64,000 nt of DNA from Thalassotalea_H castellviae (GTDB taxonomy: Bacteria; Pseudomonadota; Gammaproteobacteria; Enterobacterales; Alteromonadaceae), in the NCBI RefSeq assembly GCF_031846185.1, contig NZ_JAVRIF010000001.1, positions 1 through 64,000 of the forward strand. Reading direction: 5' to 3'. Both the position numbers and the translations under genes were made by a program. Below are positions 55,224 to 64,000 of the stretch, one piece after another (position 1 is the stretch's first letter; the number at the start of each line of letters is the position of its first letter). Below the pieces are notes generated by a model, which was given only the letters and a program-made list of their open reading frames with translations, searched no databases and had not been told where the DNA came from.

Positions 55224-56009
55224 TTACCCTTGATGTTGCAGCTTAGTCCAGTCGTTGATGATCTCAGTGAGTGTTCCGTTTTGTCTTAAGGTTTTAATGG
55301 CATTGTTTATCTTAGTTAACACGGTTTTATCTGCTAGTTTTTTACTGATCATAATATAAATATCATCGCTGTAAATGGTGATCGGGTGCTGTTCGAATTC
55401 ACCTTGCATTTTGTATTTATTGACAAAAGCATTCATGGTTACCGGATCAACTAAAAAACCATCGATATGACCTTTAAGCAGTAATTGTACATTTTGTTCT
55501 ATGTCTATTACTTCGTTAATTTGCGCGCGAAATTTAGATTGTTTGATCAGCTCTTGATAATCTTTTCCGTAATAATATCCCCCTTCAACACCTATCATGT
55601 AAGGGCTTGATATTAAATCCGCCAGTTTATTCAAAATAATACTGTTTACCTGACCTTTTTTAACATATAACTTTACGGTTTCTTGTCGATAAGGAATGGA
55701 ATAATCCGCGTATTGCGCTCTGTCTTTGCTATAAGAAGCCCCCATCGCTAGATCCATGTCTCCGGTTTTAATGTAATTTAAATGGCGTTTCCATGGTAAT
55801 TCGGTATAGGTAACCGATAAATTTGCTTGTTTGATGATGGCATTGAAAATATCTAAATCGAGCCCTGTTAGTTGTTGTTTAGAGTTATGATATTGATACG
55901 GGTACCATAACTCCCAGCCTACGGATAATGGAGCTTGTTGAGATACACTGTGAAAAGAAATCAAGAATAGACCAATAACGGATAGTTTATTTAACAGTCT
56001 TTTCATCAA
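55224..56009 (-). CDS. Periplasmic solute-binding protein, family 3
   Basis: A 261-residue protein with signal peptide (LSVIGLFLISFHSVSQ) and the type II periplasmic-binding fold. It has GLDLDIFNAIIKQANLSVTY, then GDMDLAMGASYSKDRAQYADYSIPY, and a C-terminal INNAIKTLRQNGTLTEIIND. These are typical of amino-acid-binding (SBP_bac_3) proteins. No permease or ATPase gene is adjacent, so it could serve a distant ABC transporter or act as a sensor-type orphan. Ligand is unknown. Confidence 0.85.
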   Translation of the reverse strand: MMKRLLNKLSVIGLFLISFHSVSQQAPLSVGWELWYPYQYHNSKQQLTGLDLDIFNAIIKQANLSVTYTELPWKRHLNYIKTGDMDLAMGASYSKDRAQYADYSIPYRQETVKLYVKKGQVNSIILNKLADLISSPYMIGVEGGYYYGKDYQELIKQSKFRAQINEVIDIEQNVQLLLKGHIDGFLVDPVTMNAFVNKYKMQGEFEQHPITIYSDDIYIMISKKLADKTVLTKINNAIKTLRQNGTLTEIINDWTKLQHQG

Positions 56010-56031
56010 TGAATACCTCGCTTATCGGTTG

Positions 56032-56877
56032 TTATTTTAGCGGTTTTGCAGCTAAAACCAGCTTTGGATCTAAACGCATTTGATACCAATTAATGCGCCA
56101 ATCTAAGTGTGGTCCTGTCGCTCTTCCACTAGCACCCACAGCTGCAACAATATCACCTTGGGTAACGGTATCACCCACATTAACATATGCATCACTTAAA
56201 TGAAGAAAGCTTGATGTGATGCCATGGCCGTGATCAATGATCATAGTGCCACCAGAGTAAAACATATCTGCAACATATAGTACAACAGTACCATCAGCCG
56301 GAGCTTTTACCGGATCGCCAGTTTTACCCGCATAATCTAAACCATAATGTGGGCTTTTCGGCACACCATTATAATAACGCTGACTACCGTAAACCCCCGT
56401 AATAGTCCCTTTTATCGGTGCAATAAACCCTTTTGCAAATGCGTCGTTTTCACTGAACTTAGCGCGAGCCGCTTTCACTTGGCTACTGTCTTTCTTTGCC
56501 CTAGCAATTGCCACAGGGTTTGGCTTCATAATCTTTTTAGCAATACCTTCAACGCGTTGTATATTATATTGACGTGTTTTAGGGGTAAGCATTCTAGTAA
56601 ATGTTTTCCCTGTTGCATCGGTAATTGTTAAGGTATGAGTTTGTTTATCATCACGGCTAAAACCAAAAACAAAATCGCCAGAAGCAGACACCGTTAGTTT
56701 TTTGCCATCAAGTTTGACTATATTATCAGCGTTTGTTTTACCTAAAACATAGCCTCCTTGTGCTATATTTCCTGATAATTCAAATGGCATATTATCGGCT
56801 TTTACAAGCGCACTATTGAAAATAATACTCGTAATAAAACATAAGTGAGCGAAGACGTTTTTTTTATGCACTGGCAA
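56032..56877 (-). CDS. M23 family peptidoglycan endopeptidase
   Basis: A 281-residue exported protein (signal near residues 8-27). A beta-rich N-terminal region precedes the LytM/M23 domain (about 155-275), whose zinc and catalytic residues are in PHYGLDYAGKTGDPV (HxxxD), MIIDHGHGITSSF and LHLSDAYV (HxH). The motif set is complete, so it is likely an active D,D- or Gly-endopeptidase of cell-wall remodelling. Its start overlaps the preceding PTPS-like gene by 14 bp. Confidence 0.9.
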   Translation of the reverse strand: MPVHKKNVFAHLCFITSIIFNSALVKADNMPFELSGNIAQGGYVLGKTNADNIVKLDGKKLTVSASGDFVFGFSRDDKQTHTLTITDATGKTFTRMLTPKTRQYNIQRVEGIAKKIMKPNPVAIARAKKDSSQVKAARAKFSENDAFAKGFIAPIKGTITGVYGSQRYYNGVPKSPHYGLDYAGKTGDPVKAPADGTVVLYVADMFYSGGTMIIDHGHGITSSFLHLSDAYVNVGDTVTQGDIVAAVGASGRATGPHLDWRINWYQMRLDPKLVLAAKPLK

Positions 56878-57745
56878 TAGCTCCTTTCCCTACTCCTTCA
56901 TAAGCAATAACTTTAATTGTTTGCGTTGGCTTAGGTTTATTGATTTGTCTGGCAATATAGTCCGCTAATAATTCAACGGTTGAATCACAATCTACCACTT
57001 CTAAAACCTTTTCATCCACCGCAATATCAAACCGCCCTTGAGGAGCTGTATATGAAAAATACTGATGAGCATCAGTCAATTTGTTTTTTGCTTGCTCCGA
57101 TAATTGAATGTCAGCTTTAGCTACGCGATCATCTTCTGATGCAATATATATATCTTCCCAACGTTGGCACCAAAAAAGTTCGAGATCTGTTGATCGTTCA
57201 TCATTAATATAAAAGTTAATTTTAGAGCGATGACCATGGGCGATTCGTTGACAATTACCATCATGCAACTTTAAGCCATGCGTGTAATGATAATAATCAC
57301 CAGCAATATTTTCAGGACGTAAGGTTAATGTTAACCCTTGCACATTAGTTGGTAACTCTTTCAAAATTATGTCAGTTAAATGTTCATTTACTGAAGTTAT
57401 ATTAATTTCTTCGGCAGCTATTTTTGCAAAAGCACATGTGGGTGACTGCAAGAAATAATCAGCGCGCTCTGTGTAAACATCAACAAATTCATGATCTACA
57501 TTTTCTGTTGAGTTAGAACATTCAATCATTTTGTTATTTATCGGTAATAACAATTTATGATCAACGGCTTCGTCAATAATGGCTTTTATTTGCTTTTTCA
57601 CTACCGCGAAATCTAATACCATGCTCATTTCATTCAATGAGCCATCGAGTAAAACATCAACTATCCAGCTTTCACCCACAATGCCTCGTTGAGGACAACA
57701 ATAAGAAAAATCGATTACAGTTAAGTCATTTACAAAAAGTTGCAT
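56864..57745 (-). CDS. Two-domain 6-pyruvoyl/6-carboxytetrahydropterin synthase-like protein
   Basis: The 293 residues form two tunnelling-fold PTPS domains. The C-terminal one keeps zinc ligands and catalytic groups (HYTHGLKL, GNCQRIAHGHRSKINFYIND; HGH pair plus Cys). The N-terminal one (CCPQRGIVGESWIVDV) has VGES where HGHS is expected, so it has probably lost zinc. QueD-type enzymes make 6-carboxytetrahydropterin for queuosine. Whether this two-domain form does the same is uncertain. It sits 9 bp after pyrC and overlaps the M23 gene. Confidence 0.78.
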   Translation of the reverse strand: MQLFVNDLTVIDFSYCCPQRGIVGESWIVDVLLDGSLNEMSMVLDFAVVKKQIKAIIDEAVDHKLLLPINNKMIECSNSTENVDHEFVDVYTERADYFLQSPTCAFAKIAAEEINITSVNEHLTDIILKELPTNVQGLTLTLRPENIAGDYYHYTHGLKLHDGNCQRIAHGHRSKINFYINDERSTDLELFWCQRWEDIYIASEDDRVAKADIQLSEQAKNKLTDAHQYFSYTAPQGRFDIAVDEKVLEVVDCDSTVELLADYIARQINKPKPTQTIKVIAYEGVGKGAIASA

Positions 57746-57754
57746 ATTTTGTCC

Positions 57755-58786
57755 TTACTCTTTCACTTGCCAAGCAATCGTATCGTTTGCACGAATAGGC
57801 ACCACAACGTCATCGCCAAAGTTAAGTGTTTCAGGAACGTGCCAACTCGTTTTTTCTAATGTGATTGTATCCTTATTAACGGGTAGATTATAAAATGCCG
57901 GGCCATGTAAACTGGCAAAACCTTCTAATTTATCTAACGCATTTTCTTGTTCAAATACTTCGGCATAAAGCTCTATCGCAGCATGTGCAGTATAAGCACC
58001 GGCACAACCACACGACGATTCTTTAGCATGTTTTGGATGTGGCGCAGAATCGGTACCTAAGAAAAACTTACTTGAGCCACTAGTTGCCGCTGCAATTAAT
58101 GCCTGTTGGTGAATGTTGCGTTTAAGGATCGGCAAACAAAAATAGTGTGGGCGAATTCCGCCAACTAACATATGGTTTCGGTTATAAAGTAAATGATGCA
58201 CCGTAATAGTCGCTGCTACATTTTCACCAGCCTGTTGAACAAATTCAACCGCATTTTTTGTGGTGATATGTTCTAAAACCACTTTTAAATTAGGGTAACT
58301 TGCCACTAACGGTTTTAAAATTGTGTCAATAAAAACCGCTTCACGGTCAAAAATATCGATATGATTATCGGTTACTTCGCCATGGATCAACAATGGCATA
58401 TCTACTTCTTGCATTGCCGCTAATACTTGAGCAATGTTATCGATCGAAGTAACACCTGAAGACGAATTGGTTGTAGCACCCGCTGGGTATAATTTTGCTG
58501 CGTATACAATACCACTTGCTTTCGCCTGTTTTATATCTTCTGCCGTGGTGTTGTCAGTAAGGTATAACACCATTAATGGCTGAAATTGTGCCGCAGGTTT
58601 TTCTGCCATAATTCGTTGATGATAACGTTGCGCTAATTCAGCATTCGTTACTGGCGGAACAAGGTTTGGCATAACAATGGCACGACCAAAATATCGGCTA
58701 ATATCTGCAACGGTAGTTTTTAAAGCATCACCATCGCGTAAATGTACATGCCAATCGTCTGGACGAGTTATCGTTAATGTTGTCAT
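57755..58786 (-). CDS. pyrC: Dihydroorotase
   Basis: Third step of pyrimidine synthesis: reversible cyclisation of carbamoyl-aspartate to dihydroorotate. A class II enzyme of 343 residues, the E. coli length. Zinc ligands and carbamylated lysine are visible: DWHVHLRDGD, AAKLYPAGATTN (Lys), LIHGEVTD, VLEHITTK and GTDSAPHPKHAK (catalytic Asp). It begins the pyrC-PTPS-M23 cluster, and its promoter is in the 111-bp spacer after yejK. Confidence 0.96.
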   Translation of the reverse strand: MTTLTITRPDDWHVHLRDGDALKTTVADISRYFGRAIVMPNLVPPVTNAELAQRYHQRIMAEKPAAQFQPLMVLYLTDNTTAEDIKQAKASGIVYAAKLYPAGATTNSSSGVTSIDNIAQVLAAMQEVDMPLLIHGEVTDNHIDIFDREAVFIDTILKPLVASYPNLKVVLEHITTKNAVEFVQQAGENVAATITVHHLLYNRNHMLVGGIRPHYFCLPILKRNIHQQALIAAATSGSSKFFLGTDSAPHPKHAKESSCGCAGAYTAHAAIELYAEVFEQENALDKLEGFASLHGPAFYNLPVNKDTITLEKTSWHVPETLNFGDDVVVPIRANDTIAWQVKE

Positions 58787-58897
58787 TTTTTACCCTATTT
58801 TCAATTATCTGTAATTCTGTTTGATTTTTGGTTTATTTCTTTGGTCAATTCAATGTGAAATGCTACACAATGAGCCTTTCAAGTAAAAGTGAACTAT

Positions 58898-59959
58898 TTA
58901 GAATTCTTCATTTTGTTTATCTTGTTTATCTTGTGCTTGTAATAAACTCAATAATTGCTCTTTTAAATTTGGCGGCACTTTATAAATCGTAATACTTTCA
59001 TTTGCAGCATTATAGATAACATCTTGTCCGAAATGGCTGCGCTCGAAACTTAAACTGATACCAGCACCAAAGCCGGAATATTTCGTGATTTTATTGACTA
59101 CGGCTTGATCATGCGGAAAAGATTCTTCAATAGGATAAGACTGGTCTTGGCAAAACTGATAAAAATCTTGTTCACTGCCTTCTTCACCAATAACGTGTCC
59201 TAGCTCTTTAATTGATACATCTTGTGCCGATTCTTTTTGTTCTTTGCAATAGCTGAGTAACTCTTTTCGCGTTTTTTGCTTTTCTTGGGCATCTAGTTGA
59301 TTAACCGCAACAAAATCTTCCACCGCTTGTACTAAGGTTTGAGTTTGCTCTTTTGCGTCTAAGCCTTCTTCACAACCTAAAAATTCTAAAAAGAAATCCG
59401 ATACTTTTCTACCTGCACGCCCTTTAATAAAAGAGATATATTTATTGCCGTTAGCATTTTGCTGATAATCAAATAAATCAATACGTGCCGCTAATTGCAG
59501 TCGTGACGTGTCTAAATGTTGATCCGCAGAAATATTTAATTCGCCATCTACCGAGTAATGCTCTGAAATTGGAATAATAGCGGCAAGTAAATAACGACCT
59601 CCCATATATTCATAATGACAAACCACTAAATAGCCAGTTTCAGCCAGCTCATATTTTTCTAGTTCATTTTTTAATAAATTACCGGCTTGGCAACTAAAGT
59701 CATGAAACCCTTGCGCTTCTGACAGGTAACTTTCCATGATATCAACAAAGCGTGCTTTGTCACCTTCAGCTGGAATGGTAGCAAAATGGCCATAGGCTTT
59801 ACTGCCTTTGCTGTTGTAAATACCGTGTAAGGCATCAACAAAGTTTTCTATTTTATGGGTAACTTCAACCGATTCAGGCCCTAAACGAAGCAAAACTTCG
59901 CCTGTTTCTTCTTTTTTCGATAAATAATGTAGTGCAATATTAGAAATAATTAAGCTCAT
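58898..59959 (-). CDS. yejK: Nucleoid-associated protein YejK (NdpA)
   Basis: A 353-residue 37-kDa nucleoid-associated protein. The family segments SLIISNIALHYLSK, YLVVCHYEYMGGRYLLAAIIP, YISFIKGRAGRKVSDFFLEFLGC and the conserved C-terminal ISLSFERSHFGQDVIYN are present. The acidic tail (QDKQDKQNEEF) is low complexity. It is divergent from yejL, as in E. coli. Confidence 0.94.
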   Translation of the reverse strand: MSLIISNIALHYLSKKEETGEVLLRLGPESVEVTHKIENFVDALHGIYNSKGSKAYGHFATIPAEGDKARFVDIMESYLSEAQGFHDFSCQAGNLLKNELEKYELAETGYLVVCHYEYMGGRYLLAAIIPISEHYSVDGELNISADQHLDTSRLQLAARIDLFDYQQNANGNKYISFIKGRAGRKVSDFFLEFLGCEEGLDAKEQTQTLVQAVEDFVAVNQLDAQEKQKTRKELLSYCKEQKESAQDVSIKELGHVIGEEGSEQDFYQFCQDQSYPIEESFPHDQAVVNKITKYSGFGAGISLSFERSHFGQDVIYNAANESITIYKVPPNLKEQLLSLLQAQDKQDKQNEEF

Positions 59960-60036
59960 AATTAAAGGTCAGTATTATATTGTTAACGCATTTGATAAAC
60001 TTACGACAAATTATCCAATGCTATTTAGTAAATTAT

Positions 60037-60249
60037 ATGCCTATTGTATCTAAGTATTCGAACGAACGTGTAGAAAAAATTATCCAAGAGCTATTAAATG
60101 TTCTTGTTGCTGAAAAAGTAACGCCTGATCTTGCCTTAATGTGTTTAGGAAATACTATTACAGACATTATTCATAATGAAGTACCTGAAAACCAAAGAGC
60201 CGCGATGGTAGAAAATTTTACTAATGCGTTAAAACAGTCTATAAAGTAA
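60037..60249 (+). CDS. yejL: YejL family protein (DUF1414)
   Basis: A 70-residue protein of unknown function. MPIVSKYSNERVEKIIQELL matches the YejL N-terminus, so the ATG at 60037 is chosen over an upstream in-frame TTG/ATG region that would add 19 unrelated residues. It lies between yejK and yejM, the conserved gammaproteobacterial order, and may be co-transcribed with yejM 83 bp downstream. Confidence 0.9.
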   Translation: MPIVSKYSNERVEKIIQELLNVLVAEKVTPDLALMCLGNTITDIIHNEVPENQRAAMVENFTNALKQSIK

Positions 60250-60332
60250 AAAATTAATAAAACCAATATAATAGATAATTCAGTACCCTGCTATTGAATT
60301 AATAACAATATAAAAAGAGCACATACGTATCC

Positions 60333-62027
60333 ATGGTTTCATTTGGTTCTACAACATACAGTAAACGGCTATTACCTTTAGTAAGTTGGAGCCATTGGTT
60401 TACGTTTTTTAATATTATTGCCTCAATTTTATTATCGTCTTTCTATTTATTTAACGAAGCGAGTCCTGAAACTTTATTAGGCAAAGTTTATTTAGTGATG
60501 ACTTGGTTAAGTCATATGAGCTTTTTAACTTTTATTGGCTTTGTTTTACTTATATTTCCCCTAACGTTAATTTATCCTAAAACACGTTTTATCAGGGGCT
60601 CCGCCTCGGTAATATTTACCTTAGGGCTATTACTGCTTTTACTTGATGCTTTTATATATTCACGTTTAGGTTATCATTTAAACGCCTCGTCTAGCGATCA
60701 AATTATCGCGTTAATACAAACCCAAATAGCTGATAACAGTCGTGTTTTTTGGTTTGTTAGTGTTTTATTGTTTATCTCAATTCTTGTTTTTCAATTGGTG
60801 GTGAGCAATTACGCTTGGAAACATTTAAGACAATTACAAAAAACGGTGTTTGCTCGTTTTATTGTCATGGGATTAGTAACCGCGTTTTTTATCAGTCATT
60901 TATTACATATTTGGGCTGACGCTAATCTCAATTATGATATTTTAAGACAAGATACCATTTTGCCTTTATCTTATCCGTCAACAGCAAAAACCCTACTTAC
61001 TAAATATGGCATGTTTGACAAAGAGGATTACATCGCCCGTAAAACGAGTCCTTTATCTTTTACTGATGTTTTACCTACTTATCCTGAATTAAACCAACAA
61101 TGTGCCTCGATTAAACAGGTAAATCAATCAGCTATTTTAGTGTTAACCGATCGGTTATTAGATAATCAGCAAATTAGTCAGTTTGCGCGACGTGCAACAA
61201 GTAAAAAGCTAAAATTAACCAACCATATTGATAACGCGTTACCAAAAGATGCTTGGTTCAATCTCTTATATAGCTTGCCCTCTATCTATAAACAAGGCGT
61301 TATTAAGCAAAATAAAAAACCGTTACTTTTTTCTGCTTTATCAGCCAATAATTTAACGACTTCTTTAACCGTTATCGATGAGTTGAAAGACGTTTCGTCT
61401 GATTTACCTGGTTCTTTGTTGAACTACAAACCGCTTTTTGATGAGGTTAGTCATTTAAAAGATATTTCGAGCTTAGTGTTAAGCCAACGCCTCAATAATT
61501 TGACCCATGGCTTACATGTTTTTTATTTTACGGCTTCAGATCATTATCAATATGAATTGTTTATCGATGCCCTATTACTTTCTCAAAAAAATAAAACAGA
61601 AAAAGACATTGTTTGGATTAGCTCTGTTGGCAATAAAACTGAGGAAACTAGTTTAACCATTAAGCCCGCTTTGTTTATTTTACCTGATGAAAGAGAACAA
61701 GAAATTCATCATTTAACCAGTCATATGGATATACAACCGACGTTAATGCAGCATTGGTTAGCATGTGATATTTCATCCAGTTCATACAGTTCAGGTAAAG
61801 ATATGGTTAAAGTGAATAATGACCGTGTGATCGCCAATACTATGGATAACGGCATGATAGTTTTTAATAAAGATAAGTCTGTTTTTATCGACCAAAATGG
61901 TAACTTTCAAAGTTATTCTCGAGAATTAGAATCTCCGATCACAGTCAGTGCTGATTTTCCTTTAATGATTGATGGCGTTCATTTTATTAAAAGTTTCGCT
62001 CAACAACAAAAAGTGACGAATAAATAA
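60333..62027 (+). CDS. yejM: Inner-membrane sulfatase-like protein YejM (PbgA/LapC)
   Basis: The 564-residue protein has five N-terminal membrane helices (from SWSHWFTFFNIIASILLSSF to about residue 195) and a periplasmic alkaline-phosphatase/sulfatase-like domain. In E. coli YejM (LapC/PbgA) controls LpxC degradation through LapB and so lipopolysaccharide synthesis. The periplasmic domain is not thought to be an active sulfatase there. Here too, metal-site motifs are poorly kept (SHMDIQPTLMQHW remains). The first domain resembles E. coli closely (LVSWSHWF, LFNEA, LLLLDAFIYSRLGYHLN). Confidence 0.92.
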   Translation: MVSFGSTTYSKRLLPLVSWSHWFTFFNIIASILLSSFYLFNEASPETLLGKVYLVMTWLSHMSFLTFIGFVLLIFPLTLIYPKTRFIRGSASVIFTLGLLLLLLDAFIYSRLGYHLNASSSDQIIALIQTQIADNSRVFWFVSVLLFISILVFQLVVSNYAWKHLRQLQKTVFARFIVMGLVTAFFISHLLHIWADANLNYDILRQDTILPLSYPSTAKTLLTKYGMFDKEDYIARKTSPLSFTDVLPTYPELNQQCASIKQVNQSAILVLTDRLLDNQQISQFARRATSKKLKLTNHIDNALPKDAWFNLLYSLPSIYKQGVIKQNKKPLLFSALSANNLTTSLTVIDELKDVSSDLPGSLLNYKPLFDEVSHLKDISSLVLSQRLNNLTHGLHVFYFTASDHYQYELFIDALLLSQKNKTEKDIVWISSVGNKTEETSLTIKPALFILPDEREQEIHHLTSHMDIQPTLMQHWLACDISSSSYSSGKDMVKVNNDRVIANTMDNGMIVFNKDKSVFIDQNGNFQSYSRELESPITVSADFPLMIDGVHFIKSFAQQQKVTNK

Positions 62028-62138
62028 GCTAACAGCTTAATCGCTATAGTTTTTTCTTTGCATTAACGGGCGAATTCATTATCATACACGCGGTAAACTG
62101 ATTATCCCTCCTCAAGTTTACCTTACTCAATAAATATT

Positions 62139-62215
62139 CGGGGTGTAGCGCAGCTTGGTAGCGCGTGCGTCTGGGGGACGTGAGGTCGCAAGTTCGAATC
62201 TTGCCACTCCGACCA
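62139..62215 (+). tRNA. tRNA-Pro(GGG)
   Basis: 77 nt with encoded CCA. The acceptor stem CGGGGTG pairs with CACTCCG (one G-T). The anticodon stem TGCGT/ACGTG holds loop CTGGGGG, giving anticodon GGG. The T-loop is TTCGAAT. Accessory-looking sequence begins immediately downstream, so the 3' end may be an integration site. Confidence 0.95.
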
Positions 62216-62282
62216 TGTTTTCAACTTATAAAACAGTCACTTATAGATTTACAATAAAAATTTTAGGTGGCTTTTTTGTATC

Positions 62283-62304
62283 TAGCACACACATAGCACA
62301 CACT
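62283..62304 (+). repeat. Short direct repeat TAGCACACA
   Basis: The words CTAGCACACACA and TAGCACACACTA follow each other within 25 bp, about 70 bp beyond the tRNA-Pro 3' end. Such repeats near an attachment site can be integrase arm-type sites, which is an inference. Confidence 0.4.
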
Positions 62305-62323
62305 AGCTAAGAATATTTAGATA

Positions 62324-62869
62324 TTAATCATATGAGAAATAAATTACATCTGTTGGTGGATTATCTTGGGTATTGCAATATTCATTCATATTCTTATAAG
62401 CCCAGTTAAAACTAGTTAGTGAAAGATTAACAACCTTGTTATCAATTTGAACTAAAACCTTTTTCCCTAACTTTAAATCGTCTACTAAACGCATTGCTTT
62501 GTCTTGATCGGTATATTCCCATTTATACTTTCCTACACCATCTGATGAGCCTGTGTTATCCATTGACTTCATCCATACACGCATATCTATAGGTTTCATT
62601 TCATCGATACGTATTTTAATAACCTTCATAGATGAGTATGTTATTTTTTTATGATGAAAGACGATATCTGGTCTATAGCCTTTCCCATTAAATGCTTTAG
62701 CACAACCAAGAGTGATATGAACACCATTAACTTTTTCGCTAGAATATTGCATGTATTTTTGATCTGTAAACTTATCAACATGCCCTAATTGAGTCCATTT
62801 ATTATCTGGTTCACCACATCCCGTAACAACGGTTATTACAACTGGTATTACTAATTTTGATATTTTCAT
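62324..62869 (-). CDS. Hypothetical lipoprotein
   Basis: A 181-residue protein with a lipobox signal (VIPVVITVVTGCGEPD). The mature part is mixed alpha/beta with no motif I recognise (for example MKPIDMRVWMKSMDNTGSSD). It is the first gene beyond tRNA-Pro and reads toward the tRNA. Coding potential is supported by the signal peptide and the uninterrupted frame. Probably part of an accessory element. Confidence 0.6.
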   Translation of the reverse strand: MKISKLVIPVVITVVTGCGEPDNKWTQLGHVDKFTDQKYMQYSSEKVNGVHITLGCAKAFNGKGYRPDIVFHHKKITYSSMKVIKIRIDEMKPIDMRVWMKSMDNTGSSDGVGKYKWEYTDQDKAMRLVDDLKLGKKVLVQIDNKVVNLSLTSFNWAYKNMNEYCNTQDNPPTDVIYFSYD

Positions 62870-63230
62870 TGTTTATTTCCCTATTTAAGTTTTCCATTAC
62901 TTCATGAACTCAAACGATGCCTCACACTCAATAAGAATTCATTCAATTTAAATGCTAATACTATTTAACTAAGTACCTTTAATGATGAAAGTAATTCCTA
63001 CTCAATACAAACTATACATTCAGGCTGTCACAGTACCTGTGTATGTTTTAAATATTAAATCGAAAAAAATTATAATATCATTTGGAAGTTAAGTTGTACT
63101 TTAAACAGTCAACACTTAAAAAGTGTCACTTATTAATTAAGAGCTTGGAAACTTAATTGACTTCAATTCCCTTTGCTATATCTAACCTATAAATAAACTC
63201 AAAGTGACAATCTTTTCAGTGTTAAATAAC
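62870..63230. other. Intergenic spacer
   Basis: 361 bp, AT-rich. It must hold the promoter of the lipoprotein gene, reading leftward. No ORF, tRNA or long hairpin is apparent. Confidence 0.4.
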
Positions 63231-63995
63231 TTAGAAAATTTGACCACTATCCTTTAAGGCTTGTTGAACACCAGTAAGTGCATTATCAGCACATTTATCA
63301 TCTTCATATAATATTTGATAACCAGTTAACTTTCCATCATCGGTATGGTCTAGTTCTCTTTTTAGAGTAGTGTTAGGCTCATAAGCTTTAAGTGCTTGAA
63401 TATTTATCTTACCAGTTAGTACCATTTCGGCATCAGTATTAATTAACTTTCCGTCAATTCTTATTTTCTCTGGAATGCCTAATCGTTTACATTCAAGAGC
63501 ATGGATAGCTTTAGCTTTGTACTGAATTTCACTTGATGTAAATTCATTAACGCGATATTCCTTCTTTTTAATTGATTTATATGCATTTAACTTATATGTG
63601 CGCTGAAACTCCTTAATAGCTAATCTTTTTTCTAATATTTTTTTAAGTTCAGCATTTGATAACTCAATAGCAGGCTTTTCATAAAAATTTTTACAAGTTC
63701 CCCAATCTGATAGCTGTAATCCATTTACATACTGGTTTATAAAATCCTTTTTACCTAGCTTCTGATTTATCTCAACAGGGGCAATATATAAATTTTCAGG
63801 TATATTAATTAACCCTTTATGGCTAGAGGGTATCAGGTGACATAATTGCAGTTCTACACTCTTAAACGTTTTAGCACTTGGCAATTTCTGCATAATGCTT
63901 TCGATCTCTATACTAGTATTACCGGATATTAATGACTTTAGCCTTTGAATATTTAATAGGCTTTCTTCTAGTTCCTCAACCTCTATTTTACTCAT
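63231..63995 (-). CDS. Hypothetical protein
   Basis: The product is 254 residues, Lys- and Glu-rich, with no signal peptide or membrane helix. N-terminal residues 1-40 look helical (EVEELEESLLNIQRLKSLIS). A central basic region (EFQRTYKLNAYKSIKKKEYR) could bind nucleic acid. No family recognised. It is complete within the window, with the ATG at 63995 near the right edge, and is probably part of the accessory DNA downstream of tRNA-Pro. ELDHTDDGKLTGYQILYEDD near the end is acidic. Confidence 0.55.
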   Translation of the reverse strand: MSKIEVEELEESLLNIQRLKSLISGNTSIEIESIMQKLPSAKTFKSVELQLCHLIPSSHKGLINIPENLYIAPVEINQKLGKKDFINQYVNGLQLSDWGTCKNFYEKPAIELSNAELKKILEKRLAIKEFQRTYKLNAYKSIKKKEYRVNEFTSSEIQYKAKAIHALECKRLGIPEKIRIDGKLINTDAEMVLTGKINIQALKAYEPNTTLKRELDHTDDGKLTGYQILYEDDKCADNALTGVQQALKDSGQIF

Positions 63996-64000
63996 GTTTT

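Noticed and set aside
1..64000. CRISPR array
   Set aside because: No regularly spaced 25-40 bp repeats were noticed. The only regular repeats are the tRNA-Ser fragments, which are too few, too divergent and contain hairpin terminators.

Overview
The window is a low-GC chromosomal segment from a marine gammaproteobacterium, most likely Alteromonadales and Colwelliaceae-like (Colwellia/Thalassotalea type). This rests on the AT-rich sequence, protein resemblance, and gene neighbourhoods typical of that group: rlmKL-uup-DUF3466, tusDCBE beside yccA, and yejK/yejL/yejM. No database search was possible, so the genus is an inference.

Positions 1-25246 are mostly core genes. They cover rRNA methylation (rlmKL), an ABC-F ATPase (uup), two GAPDH genes around gnd and msrB, a tusDCBE sulfur-relay operon, a Bax-inhibitor-like membrane protein, tag, tRNA-Ser(UGA), a TPR lipoprotein with an M28 peptidase, a phosphoribosyltransferase, an ENPP-type phosphodiesterase, an HDOD protein with a degenerate EAL domain, a lone tyrosine recombinase and class II fumarase. 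Two tRNA oddities lie here: a scrambled initiator-tRNA-like relic at the left edge, and three decaying copies of the 3' part of tRNA-Ser downstream of the intact gene.

Positions about 25990-51973 form a defence island that reads entirely on the minus strand, apart from an inserted transposon. In transcription order it holds a WYL regulator, a giant DUF4011-type SF1 helicase with a Vsr-like nuclease domain, hsdM, hsdS, a reverse transcriptase, hsdR, an McrB-like AAA+ ATPase with a coiled coil, a DUF2357-type PD-(D/E)XK nuclease with C-terminal zinc ribbons, a DUF3800-type protein with a long helical tail, and a NucS-like nuclease gene broken by an in-frame TAA. From hsdM to the DUF3800 gene the reading frames are adjacent or overlapping, so RT, type I restriction and the McrBC-like module look like one transcription unit. 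A 3211-bp Tn3-family element carrying only tnpA, with 43-bp perfect terminal inverted repeats and a TTTAA target duplication, sits inside the 3' end of the RT gene. Removing it with one target copy restores an open frame of about 552 codons ending 23 bp before hsdR.

Positions 52225-55072 carry two exported proteins: a Tat-type amidohydrolase lipoprotein and a zinc-phospholipase/S1-P1-like protein. Core genes return at 55224-62027: a solute-binding protein, an M23 peptidase, a two-domain PTPS/QueD-like protein, pyrC, yejK, yejL and yejM. After tRNA-Pro(GGG) at 62139-62215 the sequence holds unrecognised genes and short direct repeats, as expected for an element integrated at a tRNA.
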